From an uncultured Williamsia sp. (GTDB lineage Bacteria > Actinomycetota > Actinomycetes > Mycobacteriales > Mycobacteriaceae), in NCBI RefSeq assembly GCF_947494875.1, contig NZ_CANLWM010000003.1, positions 186,001-250,000 on the forward strand: 64,000 bases of DNA. The letters run 5' to 3'. Below, one piece after another: positions 43,114 through 52,616 of this stretch. Made by a program: the position numbers and the translations under genes. The notes under the pieces were generated by a model. It had not been told where the DNA came from. It worked only from the letters and a program-made list of their open reading frames with translations, and did not search any database. Every line of letters begins with the position of its first letter. Within the stretch, counting starts at the first letter, position 1.

Positions 43114-44283
43114 TCAGGTCAGGTCGAAGTCGATGACACCGCGGATGTTCGCGCCGGCACGAAGATCCTTCATCGCGACGTTGATGTCCTCGAGCCGATA
43201 GCGGTTGGTGATGAGCTCGTCGAGCTTGAGGGTCCCCGCCTCGTACATCGACAGCAGCATCGGCATGCTCGCCCGCGGGTTCATGTTGCCGTAGAGGACA
43301 CCCTTGAGGGTCTTGGCCGAGTTCACCATCTCGGCCAGCACCAGGGGCACCGACATCTCCGACACCGGGGTCATGCCCGTGAGCACGCACACGCCGCCCT
43401 TGCGGATCGACATCATGGCCTCCCCCACGAGTTCGGCGTGCACGACGCCCGCGGTGAGGATCAGCCGGTCCGCCATGACGCCCCAGGTGAGTTCGCGGAC
43501 GAGGTTGGTGGCCTCCCCGAGGTTCTCGGCGACATGCGTCGCGCCGAACGACGGTGCGATATCTCGCTTGGACTCGACGGGGTCGACGGCGATGACACGC
43601 TTGGCGCCTGCCGCGCGCGCACCCTGCACGGCGTTCATCCCGATCCCGCCGACGCCCACCACGATCACGGTGTCCCCGGGTTGCGTCCCCGCGGCGGTGG
43701 ATCCCGAACCGAAACCGGTGGTGACACCACAGGAGACGAGTGACGCGGCGTCGAGCGGGATCCAGTCGTGGATCTTGATGACCGACCGCGCGGACGCCAC
43801 CACGTACTCCGAGAACGTGCCCACCTGCATCATCGCCATCAGGTCCTGGTCGTCGTAGTGCCGACGAGGCGTGTGGTCGGTGGTCATCTTCTTGCTGTGG
43901 AGGAACTCCCCCACGTCGCACAGGTAGCTGAATCCCGTAGCGCACCAGCGACAGTTCCCGCAGGCGGGGATGAACGAGATGGCGACCCTATCGCCGGGCT
44001 TGACGTCCGTCACGCCCGGTCCGACCTTCTCGATGACGCCGGCGCCCTCGTGCCCGCCGAGCATCGGGAAGAAGTCCGGCGGATCCATCCCGAGCTCGCG
44101 CATCATGGCGGCGATGTCGTCGCTGAGAACGCTGTCACCCGTGGCGAAGTGGTCGTCGGAGTGGCAGATCCCCGCCACGGACATCTTCACCAGGACCTCG
44201 CCCGCGTGGGGTTCGTCGAGATCGATCTCCACGACGTCCCATTCACGGCCGACTCCCTGCAGAACCGCGGCCTTGCTCTTCAT
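43114..44283 (-). CDS. Zn-dependent, NDMA-type alcohol dehydrogenase
   Basis: The 389-residue medium-chain dehydrogenase has GICHSDDHFATGD and LGGHEGAGVIEKVG (catalytic zinc), PACGNCRWCATGFSYLC (four structural-zinc cysteines), and VVGVGGIGMNAVQGARAAGA (nicotinamide cofactor). The insertion between the zinc residues (VLSDDIAAMMRELGMDPPDF) is characteristic of the actinobacterial NDMA-dependent group, which holds its nicotinamide tightly and is linked to mycofactocin as electron acceptor. No mycofactocin gene is in the window. It ends the ALDH, CoA-transferase, P450, ADH operon and would oxidise the P450-made alcohol. Confidence 0.9.
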   Translation of the reverse strand: MKSKAAVLQGVGREWDVVEIDLDEPHAGEVLVKMSVAGICHSDDHFATGDSVLSDDIAAMMRELGMDPPDFFPMLGGHEGAGVIEKVGPGVTDVKPGDRVAISFIPACGNCRWCATGFSYLCDVGEFLHSKKMTTDHTPRRHYDDQDLMAMMQVGTFSEYVVASARSVIKIHDWIPLDAASLVSCGVTTGFGSGSTAAGTQPGDTVIVVGVGGIGMNAVQGARAAGAKRVIAVDPVESKRDIAPSFGATHVAENLGEATNLVRELTWGVMADRLILTAGVVHAELVGEAMMSIRKGGVCVLTGMTPVSEMSVPLVLAEMVNSAKTLKGVLYGNMNPRASMPMLLSMYEAGTLKLDELITNRYRLEDINVAMKDLRAGANIRGVIDFDLT

Positions 44284-44356
44284 GCTTCACTCCTTCTCCG
44301 GACGGCGCGTGCCGCCGGTTCGAACCGGTGGGGTGGGTACGGGTGGACGATCCGAC

Positions 44357-45577
44357 TCACCCGGAGACCCTGCGGATGGGGACGTTCTGCCACCCGAAGA
44401 CGTTTGCCATGCGGACCCGCTGCAGCCCGGCACGGTCGATCTCGAAGTGCGGCAACAGGTCCAGCAGGGCGTTGAACGCGATACGGCTCTCCAGCCGCGC
44501 CAGGGCCGCGCCGAGACACGAGTGCGCCCCGTAGCCGAATGCGATGTTCGGCCCGTTCGGGCGGATCCGGTTGATGTCGAAGGTGTCGGGGTCGTCGTAC
44601 ATGCGGTCGTCGCGCAGCGCCGCCCCGTTCATCAACAACATCGTGGTGTCCTTCGGGAGCGTCGTCCCGTGGATCTCGATGTCGCGGGTCAGGCTCCGGA
44701 CGTTGTACTGCGACGGTCCCTCCATTCGCAGTGCCTCCTCGACGGCGTCCGGGATCTTGTCGCGGTCGCCGCGCAGCTGCTGCCACTGCTCCGGGTGGTC
44801 GGCGAAGAGGACGAGGGCGTTCGCGACGAGCTTGGTCACCGTCTCGGCACCCGCCCCGCCGAGCATCGAGGTGAACATGGCGATCTCGATGTCGTCGAGC
44901 GAGACCTTCTCCCCGTCCCGCTCGACCTCGGCGCGGATCAGACCACTGATCATGTCGTCGCCGAGATCCTGTCGCTTGCGACCGATGAGCGAGTAGTAAT
45001 AGAGCCCCATGTCGTAGGCGGACTGGAGCCCCTCCGGCGTCATCTCGATGCTGCCGGGACGACGTTCCATCATCTGGTCGAGCCAGTGCCGGATCTGTTC
45101 GCGATCTTCCTGGGGCACACCGAGCATGGTGGTGATGACCTCGATCGGGAACAGCGCCGAGAAGTCCTGCACGAGGTCGAAACCGGCGTCGGCGTCGACC
45201 GCGCCGAGCGTGCGACCGACGATGTCGACGACCTTCTCCTCGAGTGCGGCGATCGCGCGGGGCGTGAACACCTTGTTCACGAGGTTGCGCAACACCTGAT
45301 GCTCCGGCGGGTCGAGATGGATGATCACGGGCGTGACCGTGATCAGCTTCTCCTCGGAGACGTGCATGTCGAGGGTCGCGCCCTTGGCCGAGGAGAAGGT
45401 GGCCGTGTCCTTGTACGCCGCCGCGACGTCCTCGTAGCGCGACAGCGCCCAGAAGTCCCACTTGTCGTTCCGGTAGAGGGGTGCCTCGTCGCGCAGCCGC
45501 TTGTAGGTGGACCACGCCCCGGTGAAGTAGTCGTCGGAGAACGGGTCGAACTCGACGGTGTCCGCCTGTGTCGTCAC
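44357..45577 (-). CDS. Cytochrome P450
   Basis: The 406-residue soluble P450 has the I-helix GGAGAETVTKLVANAL, the K-helix EEALR and the heme loop FGYGAHSCLGAALARLE, with C354 as the iron ligand. The lead EFDPFSDDYFTGAWSTYKRL is typical of actinobacterial CYPs. It would hydroxylate a hydrophobic substrate using a ferredoxin encoded elsewhere; no ferredoxin gene is adjacent. It lies between the alcohol dehydrogenase and the CoA-transferase on the same strand. Confidence 0.93.
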   Translation of the reverse strand: MTTQADTVEFDPFSDDYFTGAWSTYKRLRDEAPLYRNDKWDFWALSRYEDVAAAYKDTATFSSAKGATLDMHVSEEKLITVTPVIIHLDPPEHQVLRNLVNKVFTPRAIAALEEKVVDIVGRTLGAVDADAGFDLVQDFSALFPIEVITTMLGVPQEDREQIRHWLDQMMERRPGSIEMTPEGLQSAYDMGLYYYSLIGRKRQDLGDDMISGLIRAEVERDGEKVSLDDIEIAMFTSMLGGAGAETVTKLVANALVLFADHPEQWQQLRGDRDKIPDAVEEALRMEGPSQYNVRSLTRDIEIHGTTLPKDTTMLLMNGAALRDDRMYDDPDTFDINRIRPNGPNIAFGYGAHSCLGAALARLESRIAFNALLDLLPHFEIDRAGLQRVRMANVFGWQNVPIRRVSG

Positions 45578-45617
45578 GGTGATGTCGCCTCTGTTCGTGG
45601 GGGTTCGGTCGGGTGGG

Positions 45618-48002
45618 TCATCGACGGGCGAGGAGCTTGTCGCCGATGACCTGCGTCTCCCGCAGGTCGGCGATCTGCGCGTCGCCGAGTCCGACCTCGT
45701 GCAGCACCTCGTCGTTGTGCTGACCCAGGGTGGGTGCCGGCGCCCGGTGGTGGTGATCGGGCCCCGGGCTCATGCGGAACGGCCACCCGGGGAACTCCAG
45801 TTCGCCGCTGAGCGGGTGCGAGATCTCCTGGAAGTACCCGCGGTGTCGCAACTGCTCGTCGTCGTACATGCGGTCGGCCGTCATGACCTCGGTGACCGGG
45901 ACACCTGCGGCCCGCAAGGTGTCGACGATCTCGGGTCCGGTTCGCGCGGAGCACCATTTGCCGACGACGTCGTCGAACAGGTCGTGATGCGCCCTCCGGT
46001 CGGCCGCCGACGCGAGCGTGCGAGCCGCCGTGGCATCGGGGCCCACGATCGGCGTGATCGCGGCCCAGTCGTCGTCGTCGCGCACGGTGAGGGCCACGAA
46101 TCGACCCTCCTCGGAGGTCGGGTAGACACCCTGAGCCGCGACGGTGTCCCGGTTGCCCATGCGGGAGGGGACGTTCCCGGTGAGGCTGTACTCGATCACC
46201 TGCTCGGGGTTCGCGGCGGCCCCGGCCTCGATCTGCGCGACCTCGACGAGTTGGCCCTCACCGGTTCGCGCGCGGTGCGCCACCGCGGCGAGCAGGGCGA
46301 CGCAGGCGTGCACGCCGGCGATCGGATCGGCGGGACCCTGCAGGTTGCACGGATTGCCGTCGGGATACCCGGTGGCCCAGGTCATCCCGGACAGCTGCTC
46401 GAAGTTCAACGCCCAGCCGACCCAGTCGCGCCACGGGCCCTCGAGACCGAACCCGGGCATGCGGACCTCGATGACGTCGGGGTTGATCGCCCGGAGCGAC
46501 TCGTAGTCGAGACCGAACTGTTCGACGACCCGCGCCGAGAAGTTCTCGATCACGACGTCCGCCTCGCCGGCCATCCGCAGAGCGATCTCGCGACCCTCGG
46601 TGGAGTTGAGGTTCAAGGTGATGTCGCGCTTGTTCAGGTTCGTGCCCTGCCACAGCGCACCACGTTCGTAGGCGTCGTCGCCCTGGTAGAGCATCCCGCC
46701 GGAGTAGCGGTGGCTGTCCGGGCGCTGGATCGACTCGACCTTGACGACGTCGGCTCCGAGGGCGCCGAGGTAGCACGTGACGTACGCACCGGCCCAGAAG
46801 GTGCTCAGGTCGAACACGCGGAGGCCGGCGAGCGGACGCGCGGGATCTGTTGTGGCGTCGGCGCGGAAGCGTTCGGTGTCGAGCCAGGTGGTGTCGGCTG
46901 CCCCGAGCGAGGGCGCGGAGCCTGTCGGGTCGGCGGGGGTCGCCGACAGCCGGAACGCCGGTCCCGGTCGCGTGTAGCCGCGGCCGTCGAGCTCGGTCTC
47001 CACGAAGAACCCGCGCTGCTCGAACTGCGGACAGGAGAGGACGGTCCTGCCGTCGCAGACCGGTGTCGCGGGGATGCGCATCGCCTGGCACAGGGCGACG
47101 ATGTCCTCGACCTTGCGTTCGGCGACCCAGGGCTCGATGAGCGCGAAGAACTGCGCACGCTCGGGCCCGCCGATCATGATCGACATCTGGTGCTCGCCGA
47201 ATTCGATGCCGCCGACCATCGCGCAGACGTCGAGCCAGTTCTGACCGGTGAGGCAGTTGATGCCGACCCACCCGTCGGCCGCCGCGAGGACCCCGACCAT
47301 CGGCTGTGTCGACGACGTCGGCGGCAGACCCATCGACATCAACCGCTGGGCGACCAGCATCGGGTACGGCAGCGTCGACATCATCGCCTCGGCGACGGCC
47401 AGGTCCACCTCGACGACCCCGTCGCGTGCCGCGATCGGCAGCGCGGACAGCGTGGCGACCGCCACCCATGCGCCCGCGACGTACTCGGGGATCCGGCCAC
47501 CGGCGCCCACCGGCGTCCGACCGGGATCGCGCTCGGTGACCCATCCGGTCGCCGCCTGCATGGTCAGGGGGCTGGTCGGGACGCCCACCCGTGGCCCGGT
47601 CTGACCGAAGTCCGAGACACGCAAGACGACGAGCGGGTTGCCCAGTCCCTCGAGGGAGGCGTGGTCCACACCCCAGCGAGCCTGCTCCGTGCCGCCGGGC
47701 GGCAGCGACTCGATGAGGACATCGCAGTCGGCGATCAGGTCACGCACCACGCTGCGGTCCCGCGCGTCGTCGGGATCGACGGTGAGTCCGCGCTTGTCGG
47801 CGTTCACGTAGTCGAAGAGCCCGCCGTGCCGGGTCGCGACCGCCGTGTCGGCGGCGGACACGCGCTGACGCAGCACATCACCCGAACCCGTCTCGATCTT
47901 CACGACGTCCGCCCCCAGCGAACGCAGGAGACGGCATCCGTAGGGGGCGGCGATGTCCGACGCGATCTCGACGACCCGGAGCCCGACGAGGGAGCGGGTC
48001 AT
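45618..48002 (-). CDS. Tandem family III (CaiB/BaiF) CoA-transferase
   Basis: The 794-residue protein is two CaiB/BaiF domains in one chain, about residues 1-375 and 388-790. Each starts with the family's first strand and helix (LVGLRVVEIASDIAAPYGC; LAGLRVFDLSTFWAGAYVT) followed by GADVVKIE or GADVVKVES, and (Y)VNADKRGLTVD or TNLNKRDITLN. Family III enzymes are usually dimers of about 400-residue subunits, so this is a fused dimer, as seen in other actinobacteria. The CoA donor and acceptor are unknown. ATG 48002 overlaps the aldehyde dehydrogenase stop. Confidence 0.88.
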   Translation of the reverse strand: MTRSLVGLRVVEIASDIAAPYGCRLLRSLGADVVKIETGSGDVLRQRVSAADTAVATRHGGLFDYVNADKRGLTVDPDDARDRSVVRDLIADCDVLIESLPPGGTEQARWGVDHASLEGLGNPLVVLRVSDFGQTGPRVGVPTSPLTMQAATGWVTERDPGRTPVGAGGRIPEYVAGAWVAVATLSALPIAARDGVVEVDLAVAEAMMSTLPYPMLVAQRLMSMGLPPTSSTQPMVGVLAAADGWVGINCLTGQNWLDVCAMVGGIEFGEHQMSIMIGGPERAQFFALIEPWVAERKVEDIVALCQAMRIPATPVCDGRTVLSCPQFEQRGFFVETELDGRGYTRPGPAFRLSATPADPTGSAPSLGAADTTWLDTERFRADATTDPARPLAGLRVFDLSTFWAGAYVTCYLGALGADVVKVESIQRPDSHRYSGGMLYQGDDAYERGALWQGTNLNKRDITLNLNSTEGREIALRMAGEADVVIENFSARVVEQFGLDYESLRAINPDVIEVRMPGFGLEGPWRDWVGWALNFEQLSGMTWATGYPDGNPCNLQGPADPIAGVHACVALLAAVAHRARTGEGQLVEVAQIEAGAAANPEQVIEYSLTGNVPSRMGNRDTVAAQGVYPTSEEGRFVALTVRDDDDWAAITPIVGPDATAARTLASAADRRAHHDLFDDVVGKWCSARTGPEIVDTLRAAGVPVTEVMTADRMYDDEQLRHRGYFQEISHPLSGELEFPGWPFRMSPGPDHHHRAPAPTLGQHNDEVLHEVGLGDAQIADLRETQVIGDKLLARR

Positions 48003-49456
48003 GCCGGCGACCCGATGGCCTTGGGTTCCATGTAGGTGCGCAAACCCATCTCGCCGCCCTCGCGGCCGATCCCGCTCTGTCCGAACCCGCCGAAGGGTGC
48101 GTCGCCCGGCGTGGTGCCGTTGATCGACACCTGGCCGGTCCGCATGCGCCGGGCGATCGCGAGCGCACGGTCGGTGTCGGTGCCCCAGACCGCCCCGCCG
48201 AGGCCGTACTGCGAGTCGTTGGCGATCGCGACTGCCTCGTCGTCGGACTCGTAGGACAGCACGGTGAGGACCGGACCGAACACCTCTTCCTGGGCGATGT
48301 GATCGGAGCTTCGCACGCCCGTCACGATCGTCGGGGCATAGAAGTGCCCGGCGCCCGCGTCGACACGGTGTCCCCCGGTGGCGACGGTTGCTCCGTCGGA
48401 CACGGCCTTGTCGACCATGGTGCTGACGCGCTCGAGGTGATCGGCGCTGATCAAGGGACCCATGTCGACGTCACCGGCCACAGGGTCGCCGACGGTCACC
48501 TTCTCGGCGAGGGAGACCAGGCGGGCGACGATGTCGTCGTGTCGTGACGCGGGCACGACGAGCCGACTGTTGAGGATGCACGCCTGTCCCGCGTGCAGGG
48601 TGCATCCCTCGAACAGCAACCGCGCCATGGTCTCGTCGTCGAGATCGGCGTCGTCGAGGATGATCGACGCCGACTTGCCGCCCAGTTCGAGCAGGACGCG
48701 CTTCATCGTCCGCGCCGCCGCGGCCATGACCGACCGGCCCACCGCCGAACTGCCCGTGAAGCTGACCATGTCCACGCGGGGGTCGGTGGTGAGCAGCTCG
48801 GACCCCTCGAGCGAGCTGGGTGTCACCACGTTGACGACCCCGGCGGGGATGTCGGTCTGTTCGTCGATGATCGTCGCCAGCGCGAGCGCCGAGAGCGGTG
48901 TCAGCGGCGACGGCTTCAGCACCACCGTGTTGCCCGCGGCGAGGGCGTTGCCCACCTTCATCGCGTTCAGGGTGTGCGGGAAGTTCCAGGGCGTCAGGAC
49001 CGACACGACGCCCAAGGGCTCGTACCGGAGAAGGGTGGTGCCGGCCGCGCCCCACGCGGGGATCGCGCTCTCCACGGGCTCCGCCGCCAGTTCGGCGTTG
49101 CGCAACGCCATGATCGCCGGGGCGTCGATCTGGAAGAGGCGCTCGTTCTCGGTGCATCCCCACTCGTGCTTCGCCAGTGCGAGGAGATCGTCGCCGGCGC
49201 CGAGCAGGGCGTTCGCGAGCTGCTGGACGTGCTCGGCGCGTTCCTTGGGATCGAGGCCGGACCAGCCGCCGTCGTCGAACGCCCGACGGGCCGCGCCGAT
49301 CGCCGCGTCGACCTGGCCGGTGCTCGCGTCCGGGGCCATCGCGACGGTCTCACCGTTCCCGGGGCGGATGTCGGCGTACCGGCCACCCTCGGGTTCCTGC
49401 CATGCGCCGTCGATGTACACGCCATAGGAACGATCGGCCAGAACCGAATCAGACAT
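47999..49456 (-). CDS. Aldehyde dehydrogenase
   Basis: The 485-residue NAD(P)-dependent dehydrogenase has LTPWNFPHTLNAMKVGNALA, VSFTGSSAVGRSVM, LLELGGKSASIIL with the general-base Glu, HAGQACILNSRLVV with the nucleophilic Cys, and EEVFGPVLTVLSYE. It would oxidise an aldehyde to the acid, after the alcohol dehydrogenase in the same operon. I chose ATG 49456, behind AGGATGG; the long upstream extension is not supported. It is divergent from the igr-like operon. Confidence 0.93.
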   Translation of the reverse strand: MSDSVLADRSYGVYIDGAWQEPEGGRYADIRPGNGETVAMAPDASTGQVDAAIGAARRAFDDGGWSGLDPKERAEHVQQLANALLGAGDDLLALAKHEWGCTENERLFQIDAPAIMALRNAELAAEPVESAIPAWGAAGTTLLRYEPLGVVSVLTPWNFPHTLNAMKVGNALAAGNTVVLKPSPLTPLSALALATIIDEQTDIPAGVVNVVTPSSLEGSELLTTDPRVDMVSFTGSSAVGRSVMAAAARTMKRVLLELGGKSASIILDDADLDDETMARLLFEGCTLHAGQACILNSRLVVPASRHDDIVARLVSLAEKVTVGDPVAGDVDMGPLISADHLERVSTMVDKAVSDGATVATGGHRVDAGAGHFYAPTIVTGVRSSDHIAQEEVFGPVLTVLSYESDDEAVAIANDSQYGLGGAVWGTDTDRALAIARRMRTGQVSINGTTPGDAPFGGFGQSGIGREGGEMGLRTYMEPKAIGSPA

Positions 49457-49607
49457 CTGCCATCCTGCTGTCGGTGGGTGAACGACACATTGTGAACACA
49501 TGACGCGCGCCGTAGTCAATGATGCTGGACCACGAAAGTCCGCTTCACGTGGGCCAATCCGTCGATCTTGACAGCTCGTGCGAGCGGAGTCCATGCTTGC
49601 GGGCGTC

Positions 49608-49636
49608 GTACATTCTCATCGTAAGTGTACGTTCTC
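49608..49636. promoter_or_regulatory. Direct repeat of operator A half-sites
   Basis: GTACATTCTC and GTACGTTCTC lie 19 bases apart in the divergent leader before the P450 at 49661. The CrTTCTC ends equal the right half of operator A, but no left half-sites were found, so binding is less certain. The rest of the 204-base gap shows nothing clear. Confidence 0.4.
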
Positions 49637-49660
49637 TGATCGCCGACAGGAGGCACATCG

Positions 49661-50851
49661 GTGCTGACCGACGTCCCGCTTCACACGCCCGAGTTCTTCG
49701 CGGGCAACCCCTACCCGGCATTCCGTGAGATGCGCGCGGGAGCGCGCGTGTGGTGGAACGACGTCACCAAGTTCTGGGCGCTGGTCCGATACGACGACAT
49801 CCGGTTCGTCTCGTCGAACCCGGCGCTGTTCTCGTCGGCGAAGGGGATCATCATCCCCGAGGTCGACGGTGAGGAGCTGATCCAGCCCGAGAACCTCATC
49901 TTCACCGACCCGCCCCGTCACCGACAGTTGCGCAAGCTCATCAGCGCCGGCTTCACCCCTCGCCAGGTCGCGCTCCTGGCCGACGAGATCACGAAGATCG
50001 TGACGGGGATCTTCGACGAGATCGACACGACGCGGGAGTACAACTTCGCCGAGGACATCGCGGCCCCGCTCCCCACCCGGCTCATCGCGGACATGCTCGG
50101 TGCCCCGTCGACGGACTGGGAACAGTTCCGCCACTGGTCCGACGCGATCGTCGCTCTGAACGACCCCGACATCGAGCAGGACCCGCTCGAGGCCATGGCC
50201 GAGTTGTACGAGTACTTCCTGAAGCTGATCAACCTGCGCCGGGAGGGCGTCTCCACCGGCAAGACCGATCTCCTCGCGATCCTCGCGGCCGCCGAGGTCG
50301 ACGGTCTGAAGCTGACCGACGACGATCTGCTCGCGTTCTCGTTCCTCCTCCTGGTCGCCGGCAACGAGACGACGCGCAACCTCCTGGCCTTCGGCATGCT
50401 CAACCTCATCGAGAACCCCGATCAGTTCGCGCTGTTGCGGTCGGACCACTCCCTCATCCCGTCGGCGATCGAGGAGATGCTGCGGTACAACTCGCCCGTC
50501 GCGCACATGGCGCGCACCGCCACCGCCGACGTCGAGGTGGGCGGCCAGCTCATCAAGGAGGGTGACCGGGTCGCCATGCTCTACGGCGCCGCGAACCGCG
50601 ACGAGGACGTCTTCGGCGACGACGCCGAGGAGTTCATCATCACCCGTGACCCCAACCCGCACATCGCCTTCGGATACGGCGAGCACATGTGCCTGGGCGC
50701 TCAGCTGGCGCGACTCGAGGCGCGGATCTTCTTCGAGCAGTTCCTCACCCGGTTCTCCGACATCTCACTCGTCGGAGACATCACCCGTCTCCGAGCGACG
50801 ATGGTCCCGGGGGTCAAGAAGATGCCGGTACGACTGAAGGCAGGTGCCTGA
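49661..50851 (+). CDS. Cytochrome P450, first gene of igr-like operon
   Basis: The 396-residue P450 has LLVAGNETTRNLLAFG in the I-helix, EEMLRYNSPVAHMAR with ExxR, and FGYGEHMCLGAQLARLEAR with heme ligand C344. These motifs are shared with the CYP125/CYP142/CYP124 group, which oxidises sterol or branched lipid termini in mycobacteria, and its operon position equals that of cyp125 in the igr operon. Orthology is not proved. The GTG start follows ACAGGAGG. Its stop overlaps the next start (TGATG). Confidence 0.92.
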   Translation: MLTDVPLHTPEFFAGNPYPAFREMRAGARVWWNDVTKFWALVRYDDIRFVSSNPALFSSAKGIIIPEVDGEELIQPENLIFTDPPRHRQLRKLISAGFTPRQVALLADEITKIVTGIFDEIDTTREYNFAEDIAAPLPTRLIADMLGAPSTDWEQFRHWSDAIVALNDPDIEQDPLEAMAELYEYFLKLINLRREGVSTGKTDLLAILAAAEVDGLKLTDDDLLAFSFLLLVAGNETTRNLLAFGMLNLIENPDQFALLRSDHSLIPSAIEEMLRYNSPVAHMARTATADVEVGGQLIKEGDRVAMLYGAANRDEDVFGDDAEEFIITRDPNPHIAFGYGEHMCLGAQLARLEARIFFEQFLTRFSDISLVGDITRLRATMVPGVKKMPVRLKAGA

Positions 50852-52035
50852 TGGATTTCGACTACACCGACGAACAACTCGAGCTGCGCGAGAAGCTCCG
50901 GAGCGAACTCGACGCCGTCATGACGCCGGAACGTCAAGCGGCGATGGAGAACCGCCTGGAGGGCGGTCCCGCGGTCAAGGAGTGCCAGCGCGCCCTCGGC
51001 GACGCGAATCTTCTCGCGGTGTCGTGGCCCGAGGAGTACGGCGGCCGCGGGTTCTCCGCGATCGAGCAGTACCTCTTCTCCAACGAGGCCAAGCGTGTGA
51101 ACGCGCCGATCCCGATGATCACCCTGAACACCGTGGGCCCCACCCTGATGCAGTTCGGTTCTCAGCAGCAGAAGGATTTCTTCCTGCCGAAGATCCGGCA
51201 GGGTGAGCTCGACTTCGCCGTCGGGTACTCGGAACCCGGCGCCGGCAGTGACCTCGCCGCATTGCGAACCACCGCGGTGCGTGACGGCGACGAGTGGGTG
51301 ATCAACGGCTCCAAGATGTGGACGAGCGGTGCGGAGTTCGCCGACTACGTCTGGCTCGCTGCTCGGACGGACCCCACCCTGAAGAAGCACAAGGGTCTGA
51401 GCCTCTTCATCGTCCCGACCTCCGCGCCCGGGTTCTCGTGGAAGCCGTTGCGCACCATGCCCGGTGTGCAGACGTACTACACGTTCTACGACGACGTCCG
51501 CATCCCTGCGGAGAACCTGGTGCACGAGGTGAACGGCGGTTGGGCGCTCATCACGGCGCAGCTGAACCTCGAGCGTGCGGCGCTCGGCAACCTCGGTGCC
51601 ATCGAGCCCCTGTGGGAGAAGACGCTGGACTGGGCGCGCACCACGTCGCACGGTGGCGGGAAGGTGATCGACGAGCCCTGGGTGCAGTCGACCCTGGCGC
51701 GCGTCGAAGCCGAGATCGCGGCATACAAGCTCCTCAACCTTCGGGTGAACGCGTCGATCGGCTCCGGTGGTCTCGGGATGGCGCAGGCATCGGCGGCCAA
51801 GGTGTTCGGCACCGAACTGGTCCAGAAGGTGGCGCGCGAACTCCTCGAGGTGGTGGGGGCGAACGGTATCCGAGCGGGCGCCAACGCACCGCTGCGCGGT
51901 GCGTTGGAGACCGCCTATCGACAAGCGGTCATCACCACGTTCGGCGGGGGTGCCAACGAGGTCCAGCGCGACATCATCGCGATGGCCGGCCTCGGCATGC
52001 CCCGCGCCCCCCGCGACACCTCGTCCAAGAAGTGA
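50851..52035 (+). CDS. Acyl-CoA dehydrogenase, FAD-binding (FadE26/FadE28-like)
   Basis: The 394-residue protein has GYSEPGAGSDLAALRTTAVRD, WVINGSKMWTSGAEFADYV and PTSAPGFSWKPLRTMPG, and ends ITTFGGGANEVQRDIIAMAG. The TFGGG-x-NEVQRDII ending, without the Y-E-G catalytic motif, is that of mycobacterial FadE26, the FAD-binding subunit of a heteromeric steroid side-chain dehydrogenase. Its probable partner is the dehydrogenase at 53043. It overlaps the P450 gene by one base. Confidence 0.9.
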   Translation: MDFDYTDEQLELREKLRSELDAVMTPERQAAMENRLEGGPAVKECQRALGDANLLAVSWPEEYGGRGFSAIEQYLFSNEAKRVNAPIPMITLNTVGPTLMQFGSQQQKDFFLPKIRQGELDFAVGYSEPGAGSDLAALRTTAVRDGDEWVINGSKMWTSGAEFADYVWLAARTDPTLKKHKGLSLFIVPTSAPGFSWKPLRTMPGVQTYYTFYDDVRIPAENLVHEVNGGWALITAQLNLERAALGNLGAIEPLWEKTLDWARTTSHGGGKVIDEPWVQSTLARVEAEIAAYKLLNLRVNASIGSGGLGMAQASAAKVFGTELVQKVARELLEVVGANGIRAGANAPLRGALETAYRQAVITTFGGGANEVQRDIIAMAGLGMPRAPRDTSSKK

Positions 52036-52070
52036 CCCCGTCCCCCCCGATGACCCAGGAGTCCCCCACC

Positions 52071-52616
52071 GTGCCAGACAACGACGGTCTGCAGGCCCGG
52101 CTCGACGCGATGATCGGTCAGCCGACGTCGACCACCCCGGTGAGCCATGCGCCGGATCCGGTGAACCAGCCGATGATCCGCCACTGGGCCTACGCGCTCG
52201 ACGACATGAACCCGGCCTACCTCGACGCGGAGTTCGCCGAGAACTCGCGCTTCGGGGGCGTGGTCTCGTCGCCGGTCATGCTGCAGACGTGGACGATGCC
52301 CCCGCCCGAGCTCGTGCACCTCCACGAGCGCGGTGGGGTCCCGATCGTCGTGAAGGACAACCCGCTGCAGTTCCTCGCCGATGCGGGGTACACCGGCACC
52401 GTCGCCACCAACTCGGAGTTCGAGATCGAGCGTTATCCACGCGTGGGTGACGAGCTGACCGCGGAGACGGTGTTCGACGAGATCTCGACCGAGAAGAAGA
52501 CGGCCATGGGGACCGGGTTCTTCGTGACCTGGCTGACCACCTACCGCGATCAGGACGGCGAGGTGGTGGGGCGCCAGCGCTTCCGGACCCTGCGATTCAA
52601 GCCGGGCGCGAAGTGA
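52071..52616 (+). CDS. MaoC-like hotdog protein, ChsH2 N-domain-like
   Basis: The 181-residue protein is a FAS1-like dehydratase hotdog domain: MIRHWAYALDDMNPAYLD, GVVSSPVMLQTWTMPPP, TVATNSEFEIERYPRVGDEL and GTGFFVTWLTTYRDQDGE. It corresponds to the N-terminal half of ChsH2 in the igr operon, which with ChsH1 forms a heteromeric enoyl-CoA hydratase for the C3 side chain. The start is GTG 52071 because AGGAG lies nine bases before it; GTG 52032 and ATG 52050 are also in frame. It overlaps the DUF35 gene by GTGA. Confidence 0.83.
   Translation: MPDNDGLQARLDAMIGQPTSTTPVSHAPDPVNQPMIRHWAYALDDMNPAYLDAEFAENSRFGGVVSSPVMLQTWTMPPPELVHLHERGGVPIVVKDNPLQFLADAGYTGTVATNSEFEIERYPRVGDELTAETVFDEISTEKKTAMGTGFFVTWLTTYRDQDGEVVGRQRFRTLRFKPGAK

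Noticed and set aside
43114-44283. Formaldehyde dehydrogenase (MscR/FDH) assignment for the alcohol dehydrogenase
   Set aside because: The zinc residues fit all of the family, but the operon with P450 and aldehyde dehydrogenase and the NDMA-type insertion fit a lipid alcohol better.
45558-48035. An 825-codon plus-strand open frame
   Set aside because: It is antisense to the tandem CoA-transferase, which has clear domain motifs on the other strand.
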